Source: JACVRM01 sp046262315 (GTDB lineage Bacteria > Actinomycetota > Thermoleophilia > Gaiellales > Gaiellaceae). From it: DNA of 31,510 bases. Positions 14,077 to 21,504 of the stretch are shown one piece after another (the first letter of the stretch is position 1; every line of letters begins with the position of its first letter). The notes below the pieces were generated by a model. The model was not told the DNA's origin and searched no databases. It was given only the letters and a program-made list of their open reading frames with translations. Where the stretch lies: positions 1-31,510 of the forward strand of contig JBHEMZ010000010.1 in NCBI GenBank assembly GCA_046262315.1, given 5' to 3'. A program made the translations under genes and the position numbers.

Positions 14077-15069
14077 ATGAGTCGGGTGCTCGACTCGATC
14101 GAGGTCTTCTTCGAGAACCTCGCCGCCGTCGACTTCCGCGCGATCGCCCTCGCGATTGGCTTTCACGTCGTGCGCGGCGCGGCGGTCTCGCGGGCGTGGC
14201 GGAACGTGATCGCCGACGCGTACCCGGAAGAAAAAGCGCCCTGGCGCGCGATCTACGGCTCCTACCTCGCCGGTGTCGGCGTCAACGCGCTGATCCCCGC
14301 CCGCGCAGGCGACGCCGTACGCCTCTACCTGGCAAAGCACCGCCTCAAGGACGCCACCTACACGACGCTGACGACGACGCTGCTCGTGATGTCCATCTTC
14401 GATTTCGCGGCCGCGCTCGGGCTCTTCCTGTTCGCGCTCTCGCAGGGCGTGCTGCCAAGCCTGGACGTCCTGCCGTCGCTGCCGAGCTTCGACTTCGGCT
14501 GGCTCTTCGAACGGCCGCAACTGGCGGCAGCGCTGGCGCTTCTCCTCGGTATCGGGCTCGGCGTCGCAATCGTCTGGGCTGCGCGTCACGTGCAGGCGTT
14601 CCGCGAGCGCGTCGGGCAGGGCTTCGCGGTGCTGCGCGACAAGCCCCGTTACCTGCGGCGCGTGGTCGCATGGCAGGTGGCGGACTGGAGCTGCCGACTG
14701 GCCACTACGTACTGGTTCCTGCACGCCTTCCACGTCGAGGCGACTGTGCGCAACGCCTTCGTGGCGCAAGTGTCGCAAAGCCTCTCCACCGCGCTGCCGA
14801 TCAGCCCGGGCGGCATCGGAACCGAGCAGGCGCTGCTCGTGATCGTCCTCTCCGACCAGGCCTCGCGCAGCGACCTGATCTCACTGAGCGTCGGCATGAA
14901 GCTGACGATCATGGCCGTGAACCTCTTGCTCGGCTTCGGCGCCTTGCTGCTGATGGCGAAGACGTTGAGCTGGCGCGAGATCGCCCGACGCCGCCGCGCA
15001 GAGGAGAGTGCCGAGGGCGCTCCGCCGGCCGACGAGGCGGCGGCGGAGCGCCCTGCGGGCTCGCCCTAG
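14077..15069 (+). CDS. Lysylphosphatidylglycerol synthase TM-region/flippase-like membrane protein
   Basis: A 330-residue polytopic membrane protein of the LPG_synthase_TM (UPF0104/AglD-like) family, whose members move or modify lipids or lipid-linked sugars. Signature stretches are FHVVRGAAVSRAWRNVI, YGSYLAGVGVNALIPARAGDAVRLYL, QVADWSCRLATTYWFLHAF and the diagnostic LPISPGGIGTEQALLVIVL. About seven hydrophobic segments are seen. There is no aminoacyl-transferase domain, so it is not a complete MprF. The C-terminus is a charged Ala/Glu-rich cytoplasmic tail. GAGGG lies 9 nt before ATG 14077. An upstream 34-codon frame (13976-14080) ends in ATGA overlap but is not convincing. The stop shares CTAG with the convergent ORF at 15066. 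Confidence 0.85.
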   Translation: MSRVLDSIEVFFENLAAVDFRAIALAIGFHVVRGAAVSRAWRNVIADAYPEEKAPWRAIYGSYLAGVGVNALIPARAGDAVRLYLAKHRLKDATYTTLTTTLLVMSIFDFAAALGLFLFALSQGVLPSLDVLPSLPSFDFGWLFERPQLAAALALLLGIGLGVAIVWAARHVQAFRERVGQGFAVLRDKPRYLRRVVAWQVADWSCRLATTYWFLHAFHVEATVRNAFVAQVSQSLSTALPISPGGIGTEQALLVIVLSDQASRSDLISLSVGMKLTIMAVNLLLGFGALLLMAKTLSWREIARRRRAEESAEGAPPADEAAAERPAGSP

Positions 15070-15464
15070 CGAGGCCGGCGTGAGCGGATTTGGCGCGGCG
15101 GGCGAGTACAGCCACGCTTGGCCCGCTGCGGAGCCGCACATCGGGACCGTGCGCCGGCTGCGCCCGTCACTTTGCAGAACGGCGGTGCCTTCCACTCGAG
15201 CGCGAACCCGCCGCCGGGCTTCGGGAAGGCGAACTGGATCCACGCCTGGTACCAGCCCGGCGCAAGGCCGGCGTAGGTCAGGCTGCTAGACGCGACGGCC
15301 GGCTTGGGACCGTTCGGGAACCAGGCGACGTTGACCCACGCCGTACCGTTCCACCGCTGCAGGTACGCCGCGAACAGGGTGCCCGGCACCGTGCTCGTGG
15401 CGCCGGCGACGACCGAGCTCGCCGTGCACGAGGACGACACGGCCTGCACCGGGGCCGTGGGCAC
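15066..15464 (-). pseudogene. N-terminally truncated secreted-protein remnant
   Basis: The frame from GTG 15464 encodes 132 residues whose core (LFAAYLQRWNGTAWVNV, LAPGWYQAWIQFAFP, WKAPPFCKV) resembles the secreted protein at 16037-16573 (YLQKFLPPNWINIGY, LSPGSYFAWAEFAYR, HWVPAGKSCTI). Unlike that protein it lacks a signal peptide, starting within one base of the stop of the beta-helix pseudogene upstream, and its last 35 residues become Arg/Pro-rich out-of-family sequence. I read it as the broken copy of a paralogue, possibly left after a deletion fused the two loci. Its TAG stop shares the bases CTAG with the convergent membrane-protein gene. Confidence 0.5.
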
Positions 15465-15962
15465 TAGATCACGTTGCTCGTGATGCGGGCGTCGAGCGTG
15501 TGCTTGAGGTAGACGCCGTGGATGCCCGAGTCGTTGCCGCCGAGCGTGTTGGCGAGTTCGCAGCCGTGGATGCGGTTGCCGTCCAGTACGAAGCCGTCGG
15601 CGCGCTAGTTCAGGTTCGTGACCACGACGTTCGAGCCGAGCACGCGCATCTGGCCGGTGAACGTCGCGCGCCCGCCGGCGGTGCTGGTCAGGGTGACCGG
15701 TGCGGCCGCGGTGCCGCTCGCCTTGAAGTTGACGAGTCCGTGGAACGTCTGGCCCCCGGTGAGGCAGCCCGTCTGGGGCCGAGCAGCGAGGCGAGCTTCG
15801 TCACGGTCTGGACCGGCACCGCCACGGTGCCGGGGCTGGGTGTCGCTGCCGCTCAGCGAGGCGACGCGGTCGCAGGTCGCGGCCGCGGCGTGCCCGGGCA
15901 GCGCCGCGCCGAGCGCGACGGCGGCGGCCGCTGCGACGACGAGCAGGTGGATGAGTCGGCAT
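15464..15962 (-). pseudogene. Degraded secreted right-handed beta-helix protein
   Basis: Translating piecewise gives a signal peptide (RLIHLLVVAAAAAVALGAAL, cleavage near AAAAT), then PGTVAVPVQTVTKLASLL, then CLTGGQTFHGLVNFKASG and GQMRVLGSNVVVTNLN, then RADGFVLDGNRIHGCELAN and SGIHGVYLKHTLDARITSNVI. These are rungs of a parallel beta-helix like those of secreted NosD/pectate-lyase-type proteins. At least three frame changes are needed (just after ATG 15962, near 15845 and near 15780) and an in-frame TAG stands at 15606-15604. Several rungs seem missing between NVVVTNLN and RADGFVL, and the C-terminal half is lost. A GGAG 7 nt before the ATG shows it was once translated. Confidence 0.7.
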
Positions 15963-15986
15963 GGTGAGTCTCCTTGGTTCGTGAGA

Positions 15987-16018
15987 GACGAACGGGGCGG
16001 CTTTCGCCGCCCGTCGTC
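15987..16018 (-). terminator. Hairpin terminator of the secreted-protein gene
   Basis: GACGAACGGGGCGGC pairs with GCCGCCCGTCGTC around a 4-nt TTTC loop with two one-base bulges, 19 nt after the TAA at 16037. There is no U tract, as is common in high-GC genomes. Confidence 0.55.
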
Positions 16019-16036
16019 AGATGAATGAGGCGTGCC

Positions 16037-16573
16037 TTACGGCCTGCCGTAGCCCTGCGGTGCGCGGGTCGCGGACGCCTTGGGCGCGCTCTTCGGAAGC
16101 GTGCGCGGCTTCGCGACCGGCTTGCGGCCCTTTGCGAAGACGCTGCCCTGGATCGTGCAGCTCTTGCCGGCAGGCACCCAGTGGAAGCTCCAGCCGCCCT
16201 GCGCGTTGCGGTAGGCGAACTCGGCCCAGGCGAAGTACGAGCCAGGCGAGAGCTGGAAGTTGCGCTTGGAGCTGAAGCTGATCGGCATGCCAATCGGGTT
16301 CTGGTACACGCCCGCGAAGTCGTCCGCGGCGGTCCAGCCGGTCGAGGGGTAGCCGATGTTGATCCAGTTCGGCGGCAGGAACTTCTGGAGGTAGACGCGG
16401 TAGTAGGAGCCCTTGAGGTTGCTGGCCATCGTCGTCTCGATGCCGTTCGACAGGCAGCGGACGCCGAACGTGTCGGTCGGGTTGGTGCCGTGGGCGCCGG
16501 CCGGGGCGACTGCGACGGCGCCGAGGACGATGACGCTGAGGCCGAGAGCGAGCTTGCTGAGGATGCGCTTCAT
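16037..16573 (-). CDS. Secreted protein of unknown function
   Basis: A 178-residue exported protein. The start MKRILSKLALGLSVIVLGAV gives a clear Sec signal peptide with cleavage expected after APAGA (about residue 27). The mature part holds two cysteines (VRCLSNG and KSCTI) that could form a disulfide bridging a beta-rich domain with YYRVYLQKFLPPNWINIGY and LSPGSYFAWAEFAYRNAQGG. The tail is basic and Ala/Pro-rich. ATG 16573 has AAGGGAAAG upstream. The core is repeated in the truncated ORF at 15066-15464, so it belongs to a small local family. No known domain is recognised; an extracellular binding or coat role is only a guess. Confidence 0.8.
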   Translation of the reverse strand: MKRILSKLALGLSVIVLGAVAVAPAGAHGTNPTDTFGVRCLSNGIETTMASNLKGSYYRVYLQKFLPPNWINIGYPSTGWTAADDFAGVYQNPIGMPISFSSKRNFQLSPGSYFAWAEFAYRNAQGGWSFHWVPAGKSCTIQGSVFAKGRKPVAKPRTLPKSAPKASATRAPQGYGRP

Positions 16574-16593
16574 GATCTCTTTCCCTTCGTTCG

Positions 16594-16612
16594 CGATCGC
16601 CCTGTGCGATCG
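16594..16612 (-). promoter_or_regulatory. Palindrome in the 5' region of the secreted-protein gene
   Basis: CGATCGC and GCGATCG are 5 nt apart, 21 bp upstream of ATG 16573. It may be an operator or a 5' UTR hairpin. Confidence 0.35.
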
Positions 16613-16661
16613 GTTGACGGCAGGGTCGGAGATCGCCCTCAAGGGGCTCTCAAGGATGGGT

Positions 16662-18512
16662 CTAGCCCGGTCCGGCCTTGTGCAGCTGCGCGTAGATCGC
16701 ACGCGCGGTTTTCGCCGGCACGCCGGGCACGGCTTCGAGATCCTCTTCGCTGGCGGCCAGAAAGCGTTCGGCGGAGCCGAAATGCTGTACGAGGGCGCGG
16801 CGCCGCACCGGCCCGATGCCCTGGAGCCGCTCGAAGATCGACTCCCGCGCGCGTGTGTCGCGGCGCTGGCGGTGAAAGCCGAGCGCGAAGCGATGTGCCT
16901 CGTCGCGCAGGCGCTGGAGCAGCTGGAGACCGGGCGAGTGCCGGTCGAGGCGGATCGGGTCGACGAGGTGCGGCAGGAAGACCTCCTCATCGCGCTTCGC
17001 GAGTGCGATGACGGCAACGCGCGGCAGGTCGAACGCCTGCATCGCGGCCAGCGCCGCCGAGAGCTGACCCTTCCCTCCGTCGATCACGACGAGATTCGGA
17101 ACGGCGACGAAGCTCTCGTCGTATTCCTGTGCGGCGGCATCTCCCAGCCGTGCGAAGCGCCGCGAGACCACCTCGGCCATGGCGGCGAAGTCGTCAGGCC
17201 CGCCGTTCAGGTTGCGGACGCCGAACTTCCGGTAGTGCGCCTTCCTCGGCACGGCGTCCACGAAGACGACCATCGAGCCCACCGGTGAGTCGCTCTGGAT
17301 GTTCGAGATGTCGAAGCACTCGATGCGCACGGGCAGGCTCTCCAGGTTCAGTGCCTCCCGCAGCTCCTCGAGCGCCTCGACACGGCGCAGGCGGCGCTGT
17401 TCCGAGGCCGCGGCGTCGGACTCGAGCGCGAGTCGGGCGTTCTGCGTGGCGAGCTCCTGCAGCCGGCGTTTCTCGCCACGCTGCGCTGCGCGCACCTCGA
17501 CGCGGGCGCCGCGGCGTTCGGAGAGGAACCCCGCCAGCGCGTCGGTGTCGCCCGCATCCGCAGGGACGACGATCTGCGGCGGCACGGTCGGCGCCGACCC
17601 GTAGTACTCGAGCGCGAACGCCTCGAGCACGGTCGCTGTGTCCCGGCCCTCGACGTTCTCCAGATGGAAGCTGTGGCGTCCGACGAGCTTGCCGTCGCGG
17701 AGCGGGAAGACCTGCACGGCCGCGCGGTTGCCCGCGGCGGCGATGCCGAGCACGTCCACGGTCCCGAACTCGCGGCGGTCGGCCGCCTGCCGCTCGGCCA
17801 GGTGACGGACGGCGAACAGCCGGTTGCGCTGGCGCGCCGCGTCCTCGAAGCGCTCGCCCACCGCGGCCTCTCGCATGCGCCGCTCGAGGTCACGCTGGAT
17901 CGGCTCCGTGTCGCCCGAGAGGAACCGCACCACGCCGTCGATGATCTCTGCGTAGTCCTCGCGCGAGACGTAGCCCACGCAGGGCGCGAGGCAGCGGTCG
18001 ATGTGGTAATCGAGGCACGGGATGCCCGAGTGACGGCCGGGTTTGGGGCCCTCGCATGGCCGGAAGCGGAACACGCGGTTGAGTACGTCGAGCGTCTCGC
18101 GCACCTTTTTCGCGTTCGCGTACGGGCCGAAGTAGACGACGCCCCGCCGGTGGCGCTCCCGCGTGAACATGACCCGCGGATACTCGTCCTCCATCGTCAC
18201 CGCGATGTACGGGAAGGACTTGTCGTCGCGCAGCCGTACGTTGAACGGCGGGCGGTGGCGCTTAACGAGGGTCTGCTCCAGATGCAGCGCCTCGACCTCG
18301 CTCTGCGTGACGATCACCTCCACGTCCGCGATGCGGCCCCCGAGCTTCTCCATCCCGGCACGCGTCACTCCAGCCTGGAAGTACGAGCGCACGCGAGACC
18401 GCAGCGACTTCGCCTTGCCGATGTAGAGCACGTCGCCGGCGCGGTCGCGCAGCAGGTAGACGCCCGGCTTGGCGGGCAGCGCCTTCAGCCTTGGCTCGAG
18501 CGCGTGGGCCAC
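16662..18512 (-). CDS. uvrC: Excinuclease ABC subunit C
   Basis: Makes the two incisions of nucleotide excision repair with UvrA and UvrB. The 616 residues show all expected domains: the GIY-YIG nuclease (PGVYLLRDRAGDVLYIGKAKSLRSRVRSYF, residues about 15-45), a Cys-containing segment (GIPCLDYHIDRCLAPCVGYVS), the UvrB-interacting UVR helix pair (about 200-235), the RNase H-like second nuclease (ECFDISNIQSDSPVGSMVVF and VIDGGKGQLSAAL), and C-terminal helix-hairpin-helix motifs (LQGIGPVRRRALVQHFG ... VPGVPAKTARAIYAQLH). GTG 18512 follows a TACGCT box by 6 nt. rapZ and yvcK, which follow uvrC in many actinobacteria, are absent; a secreted-protein gene comes next. Confidence 0.97.
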   Translation of the reverse strand: MAHALEPRLKALPAKPGVYLLRDRAGDVLYIGKAKSLRSRVRSYFQAGVTRAGMEKLGGRIADVEVIVTQSEVEALHLEQTLVKRHRPPFNVRLRDDKSFPYIAVTMEDEYPRVMFTRERHRRGVVYFGPYANAKKVRETLDVLNRVFRFRPCEGPKPGRHSGIPCLDYHIDRCLAPCVGYVSREDYAEIIDGVVRFLSGDTEPIQRDLERRMREAAVGERFEDAARQRNRLFAVRHLAERQAADRREFGTVDVLGIAAAGNRAAVQVFPLRDGKLVGRHSFHLENVEGRDTATVLEAFALEYYGSAPTVPPQIVVPADAGDTDALAGFLSERRGARVEVRAAQRGEKRRLQELATQNARLALESDAAASEQRRLRRVEALEELREALNLESLPVRIECFDISNIQSDSPVGSMVVFVDAVPRKAHYRKFGVRNLNGGPDDFAAMAEVVSRRFARLGDAAAQEYDESFVAVPNLVVIDGGKGQLSAALAAMQAFDLPRVAVIALAKRDEEVFLPHLVDPIRLDRHSPGLQLLQRLRDEAHRFALGFHRQRRDTRARESIFERLQGIGPVRRRALVQHFGSAERFLAASEEDLEAVPGVPAKTARAIYAQLHKAGPG

Positions 18513-18518
18513 GCGGCC

Positions 18519-18524
18519 AGCGTA
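18519..18524 (-). promoter_or_regulatory. -10 element TACGCT, leaderless start of uvrC
   Basis: TACGCT is 6 nt before GTG 18512; no Shine-Dalgarno is present. Confidence 0.55.
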
Positions 18525-18574
18525 GCCGTGCCCTCAGTGGCTAGCCGACCGCCGGAACGTGATCGCGCGGGCGC

Positions 18575-19225
18575 TCACGACAGGCGACGCAACGTGGCGG
18601 TCCACACGACGCTCTCGACCAGCCGGCATTCACCCGGCGTGCCGGCCGAACGCCGGAGCGAGCCCGTGACCTCGAGGCTGCGGCGGCGTGCATCGGCGAG
18701 CTTCGCGGGGGCTATGCGCCCTTCGACCGTGCGCAAGTCGAGCTCCCCGAGCCGCGCGCGGGCGCCCTGGCAGCCCGCGTACGCAAGGGGCATAGCCGCT
18801 GCCGGCGCGAGCGCGATCCGCGCGCGTCCGGGTGACACAATGCGCACGTAGCTCTTCCACTTGGTCCGCGGCGGGGGATCGCCATGCCAGGTGACGTTCG
18901 TCCCGTTCGCGCATGAGCCGTGGTAGTAGGTCGGCCCTCCGGGGTCGGAGGCGCCGCGCACGACGACGCGACGGGTGACGAGGCGGCCCGCACGGGCGGC
19001 GACCTTCACCGGCCGTGCGCTGCGGAAGGAGACGCTCGTCGTGTGCGTCGTATCCCCGAACGTGCACCCGCCGCTCGAGAACCCTGGAGTGGTTACCGTC
19101 CAGGAGACGACGGCGCGCACGCTGAGCGCGAAGCGCGCCTCCGGCGCACCGGCGGACGCCTCGACCACCGCGATGGCGGCGAGCACGGCCGGTACGACGG
19201 CCGCGATGAGCCGTCCCCTCCCCAC
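18575..19225 (-). CDS. Exported protein of unknown function
   Basis: A 216-residue protein starting MGRGRLIAAVVPAVLAAIAV, a signal peptide or N-terminal anchor with probable cleavage after ASAGA near residue 27. The mature part is beta-rich (SVRAVVSWTVTTPGF, TTSVSFRSARPVKVAARAG) with four cysteines (GGCTFG, GSCANG, AGCQGA, GECRLV) that could form two disulfides, consistent with an extracytoplasmic location. No domain is recognised. GTG 19225 has a near-consensus CAGAAT box 6 nt upstream. It is divergent from hemQ, with 59 bp between the start codons, and precedes uvrC on the same strand but has no evident functional link. Confidence 0.75.
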   Translation of the reverse strand: MGRGRLIAAVVPAVLAAIAVVEASAGAPEARFALSVRAVVSWTVTTPGFSSGGCTFGDTTHTTSVSFRSARPVKVAARAGRLVTRRVVVRGASDPGGPTYYHGSCANGTNVTWHGDPPPRTKWKSYVRIVSPGRARIALAPAAAMPLAYAGCQGARARLGELDLRTVEGRIAPAKLADARRRSLEVTGSLRRSAGTPGECRLVESVVWTATLRRLS

Positions 19226-19231
19226 GGCAGG

Positions 19232-19237
19232 ATTCTG
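19232..19237 (-). promoter_or_regulatory. -10-like element CAGAAT
   Basis: CAGAAT is 6 nt before GTG 19225. It matches the TANNNT pattern except for the first base. Confidence 0.35.
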
Positions 19238-19271
19238 CGACGGCCGGGCGTGCGAGTCAATGCCGCCGGGC

Positions 19272-19277
19272 TACGAT
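19272..19277 (+). promoter_or_regulatory. -10 element TACGAT, leaderless start of hemQ
   Basis: TACGAT is 7 nt before GTG 19285; no Shine-Dalgarno is present. Confidence 0.55.
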
Positions 19278-19284
19278 CCCTCTC

Positions 19285-19977
19285 GTGGAAGGGCAGTACG
19301 TGGCGTATACGTGCTATCGCGTCGATCCCGCCTGGCGTCGGCTGCCGGTCGAGGAGCGCGCCGCAGGCAAGGACGCGTTCGCCGAGGTCACCGAGGACTG
19401 GGCCGGCCGCATGGACGGTCTGCGCGCCTACTCGCTTACGGGCGTGCGCCCCGAATGCGACTTCTTCCTCTGGAAAATCACGCAGCGTTACGAAGACCTG
19501 GGAGACCTCGGCGCCGAGCTGAACGCCACGCCGCTCGCGGGCTGGCTTTCGACACCGTACTCGTACCTCGCCACGACGAAAGCGTCGCAGTACACGGCCG
19601 CACGCCGCGCCCGCAGGATCAACCCTCACGATCTGCCGTACCTCGTCCTCTACCCGTTCGTGAAGTTGCGTCCGTGGTACGCGCTCTCCGAGGAGGACCG
19701 GCAGCGGGCGATGGACGAGCACATCCGCATCGGCCGCGAGGAGTTTCCCGGGATCAAGAACCACACGACCTACTCGTTCGGCATCGACGACCAGGAGTTC
19801 ATGACGGCGTTCGAGTGCGAGGAGCCCGCGGACTTCATGCACTTGATGCTGCGCCTACGCGACAGCGAGGCCTCCCGCTACACCGAGCGGGACACGCCCA
19901 TCTTCGTCGGCCGTCTCATGCCCGTCCGGGCCGCGCTGGACGCACTCGACGGGGCGCGCGCCCGAATCGAGGTCTAG
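19285..19977 (+). CDS. hemQ: Coproheme decarboxylase / chlorite dismutase family protein
   Basis: A 230-residue member of the chlorite dismutase-like heme family. In Gram-positive and actinobacterial genomes such proteins usually are HemQ/ChdC, which decarboxylates coproheme III to protoheme in the last step of the coproporphyrin-dependent pathway. Typical stretches: YTCYRVDPAWRRLPVEER, LRAYSLTGVRPECDFFLWKI, YPFVKLRPWYALSEEDRQRAMDEH, KNHTTYSFGIDDQEFMTAFE, and YTERDTPIFVG at the C-terminus. Candidate heme-ligand histidines are in DEHIRIG and IKNHTTY; I cannot say which is proximal. True chlorite dismutase activity is less likely, since no perchlorate genes are near. The next gene, an acetyltransferase, starts on the last base of its TAG, so the two are translationally coupled. 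Confidence 0.85.
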   Translation: MEGQYVAYTCYRVDPAWRRLPVEERAAGKDAFAEVTEDWAGRMDGLRAYSLTGVRPECDFFLWKITQRYEDLGDLGAELNATPLAGWLSTPYSYLATTKASQYTAARRARRINPHDLPYLVLYPFVKLRPWYALSEEDRQRAMDEHIRIGREEFPGIKNHTTYSFGIDDQEFMTAFECEEPADFMHLMLRLRDSEASRYTERDTPIFVGRLMPVRAALDALDGARARIEV

Positions 19978-20489
19978 TGCCAGTGCCGGGCGAGTTCGTC
20001 GTACGCGAGGCCCGCGCGGAAGACGCCCCCGGGATCGCGCAGATCAGCCGCGACAACGGCCGCTACTACGCATCGCTCGAGCCCGAGCTGTTCCGTCGAC
20101 CGGACGAGGAAGGGCTCGTCGAGCTCGTCGCCGGCGACGCGGAGTGGCGTGAGTGCCCGGCGAACCTGGCGCTCGTCGCCGAGATCGACGGGGAGGTAGC
20201 GGGCTACCTCGAGGCGAGTGTTCAGGAGCCGCTTGAGACGGCTCGCTGGCAGACGCAGCGGGATCTCGGCCAGATCCGGCTGTTCATCAGCTTCGTCGGC
20301 ACGGCCGACCAGTTCAAGCGGAGTGGCGTCGCGACGCAACTCGTGGAGGCAGGCGAGGCATGGGGCCGTGAAAAGGGCGCGGTTGTCTCGGTCTGCGACA
20401 CGTGGCTCGGCAGTCCCGTGTCGATCCCGTTTTGGGAGCAGCGTATGGGCTACGCGCGGCAGTCGGTGATCCTGCGCAAGCGGCTCTAG
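19977..20489 (+). CDS. GNAT family N-acetyltransferase
   Basis: A 170-residue protein with the GNAT fold, transferring an acetyl group from acetyl-CoA to an amine. It opens with FVVREARAEDAPGIAQI (beta1-alpha1), has NLALVAEIDGEVAGYLEASV (beta2-beta3), LFISFVGTADQFKRSGVATQLVEAGEAWGRE as the acetyl-CoA-binding strand and helix (motif A, here QFKRSGVA instead of the common RGxGIG-type loop), and the C-terminal PVSIPFWEQRMGYARQSVILRKRL. The substrate is unknown. GTG 19977 overlaps the hemQ stop by one base (TAGTG); GTG 19983 is an alternative. Its stop faces that of the membrane protein at 20490 with none between them. Confidence 0.85.
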   Translation: MPVPGEFVVREARAEDAPGIAQISRDNGRYYASLEPELFRRPDEEGLVELVAGDAEWRECPANLALVAEIDGEVAGYLEASVQEPLETARWQTQRDLGQIRLFISFVGTADQFKRSGVATQLVEAGEAWGREKGAVVSVCDTWLGSPVSIPFWEQRMGYARQSVILRKRL

Positions 20490-20861
20490 CTAGAAGCTGT
20501 GCTGGTCGCGCCAGACACGGAACATCGAGAACCCGCACAGCACGAGCACGAGCAGGAACGCGAGCGCGTCGGGGCCCGACGCTCCACGCGCGATGTACGC
20601 CCCGATGGCGAAGACGGCGAGTAGCGCGGCGCCGTAGAACGCCACCTGTGCTCGAGTCGGCCACGTCCCGATCTCGCCGCGCCGCTCCCGCCACATGAGG
20701 AAGACGAAGAAGGCGATCGCGATGAAGAACGCGATCCGGGCGATCGCGTACAGCGCCGCCAGCGTGGTATAGAGCTGGAGCGCGACGACGACGAGCGCGA
20801 TCGCCGCCACGACGAGCAGACCGCGCACGAACGGGTTGAGTTCGGCGAAGAAACGCCTCAT
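20490..20861 (-). CDS. Small membrane protein of unknown function
   Basis: A 123-residue protein starting MRRFFAELNPFVRGLLVVAAIALVVV, with about four hydrophobic segments (residues about 13-30, 35-58, 75-92, 95-113) and a basic loop MWRERRGEIGTW between the second and third. The C-terminus MFRVWRDQHSF is polar. No family is recognised. ATG 20861 overlaps the TGA of the upstream membrane-protein gene (ATGA), so both are made from one mRNA. The stop lies in CTAGCTAG together with that of the convergent acetyltransferase. Confidence 0.75.
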   Translation of the reverse strand: MRRFFAELNPFVRGLLVVAAIALVVVALQLYTTLAALYAIARIAFFIAIAFFVFLMWRERRGEIGTWPTRAQVAFYGAALLAVFAIGAYIARGASGPDALAFLLVLVLCGFSMFRVWRDQHSF

Positions 20862-21214
20862 GCGGCCGTCATGTATGCGCGCCCGGCGAGCAACCCGGAG
20901 ACAAGCGTAGCCCCCGTGAACCACGCCAGCCGCCGGCGTGGCTCGGTCGGCGCGTAGAGCCACGGCGCCAGCACAGCGGCGAGTGCGAGCGTGCCGTAGG
21001 CGTAGTGCAGGTCGTCGGGCGCGCGGCGGTCGTCGGAGAGCAGGAGCAGGCCGAGAGCCACCTGAGCCACGAGTAACGTCTGGACAAGCGCGAGCAGGTG
21101 CCGCGCCGGGCCGCCGGCAGTCCCGCCGCGAGCGTAGGTCACGGCGCCTGCGACGACGGCCAGCGCACTCGCGAGCAGGACGAGGATCGCAACCGTCTGG
21201 TGCACCCCCGGCAC
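20858..21214 (-). CDS. Small four-helix membrane protein of unknown function
   Basis: A 118-residue hydrophobic protein with four predicted helices (about 7-27, 37-57, 68-85, 95-112) separated by ARGGTAGGPARH and SDDRRAPDDLHYAYG. The histidines in HLLALVQTLLVAQVALGL and DLHYAYG lie on opposite helices, which recalls small heme- or quinone-binding membrane proteins, but I cannot assign a family. GTG 21214 is 6 nt after a TAGGGT box. It is co-translated with the next gene by ATGA overlap and divergent from the disrupted bcp, only 30 bp away. Confidence 0.72.
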   Translation of the reverse strand: MPGVHQTVAILVLLASALAVVAGAVTYARGGTAGGPARHLLALVQTLLVAQVALGLLLLSDDRRAPDDLHYAYGTLALAAVLAPWLYAPTEPRRRLAWFTGATLVSGLLAGRAYMTAA

Positions 21215-21220
21215 ACGACG

Positions 21221-21226
21221 ACCCTA
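21221..21226 (-). promoter_or_regulatory. -10 element TAGGGT (minus side of a divergent promoter pair)
   Basis: TAGGGT is 6 nt before GTG 21214. It is separated by only 6 bp from the opposite-strand TAGGCT of bcp, so the two promoters must overlap and could exclude each other. Confidence 0.5.
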
Positions 21227-21232
21227 CCGGGG

Positions 21233-21238
21233 TAGGCT
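21233..21238 (+). promoter_or_regulatory. -10 element TAGGCT of the disrupted bcp
   Basis: TAGGCT is 6 nt before GTG 21245, the mirror of the TAGGGT element on the other strand. Confidence 0.5.
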
Positions 21239-21450
21239 CCCGGAGTGGTCGAAGAGGGCCAGCCGGCGCCGGACTTCGAGCTCGAGAGCGACACCGGCAA
21301 GCGCGTGCGCCTGTCCGGCCTGCGCGGCCGCCCGGTCGTCCTCTACTTCTACCCGCGGGATGACTCGCTGTCTCTATTTAGCAGTATCGACCGCCGACTC
21401 GATTGCCACGACGCTTGCCCGCGGTTGGCTCGTGCCGCTGGGGCCTTGCT

Positions 21451-21456
21451 TATGCT
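21451..21456 (+). promoter_or_regulatory. -10 element TATGCT inside the insertion
   Basis: TATGCT lies 7 nt before GTG 21464, the start of a 12-codon frame that ends 2 nt before the VOC ATG. It would let the inserted gene be expressed independently of bcp. Confidence 0.5.
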
Positions 21457-21463
21457 GCGCGTC

Positions 21464-21502
21464 GTGGGAGCGGAGAGGTACACCGTCGCAACAGCGGCAT
21501 AG
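21464..21502 (+). CDS. Possible 12-residue leader peptide before the VOC gene
   Basis: GTG 21464 to TAG 21500-21502 encodes MGAERYTVATAA. It is placed like the other leaderless starts in the window (TATGCT plus 7 nt), and its stop is 2 nt before ATG 21505, so ribosomes ending here could restart on the VOC gene. The sequence GAGAGG inside it is too far (about 25 nt) to serve as a Shine-Dalgarno for ATG 21505. Confidence 0.35.
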   Translation: MGAERYTVATAA

Positions 21503-21504
21503 CG

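Noticed and set aside
13976..14080. A 34-codon ORF ending in ATGA overlap with the flippase-like gene
   Set aside because: The product (Gly/Ala-rich) has no helix or motif and no ribosome site; overlap alone is weak evidence.
19285..19977. A true chlorite dismutase
   Set aside because: No perchlorate or chlorate reduction genes are nearby, and in this kind of genome the family member is normally the heme-biosynthesis enzyme HemQ/ChdC.
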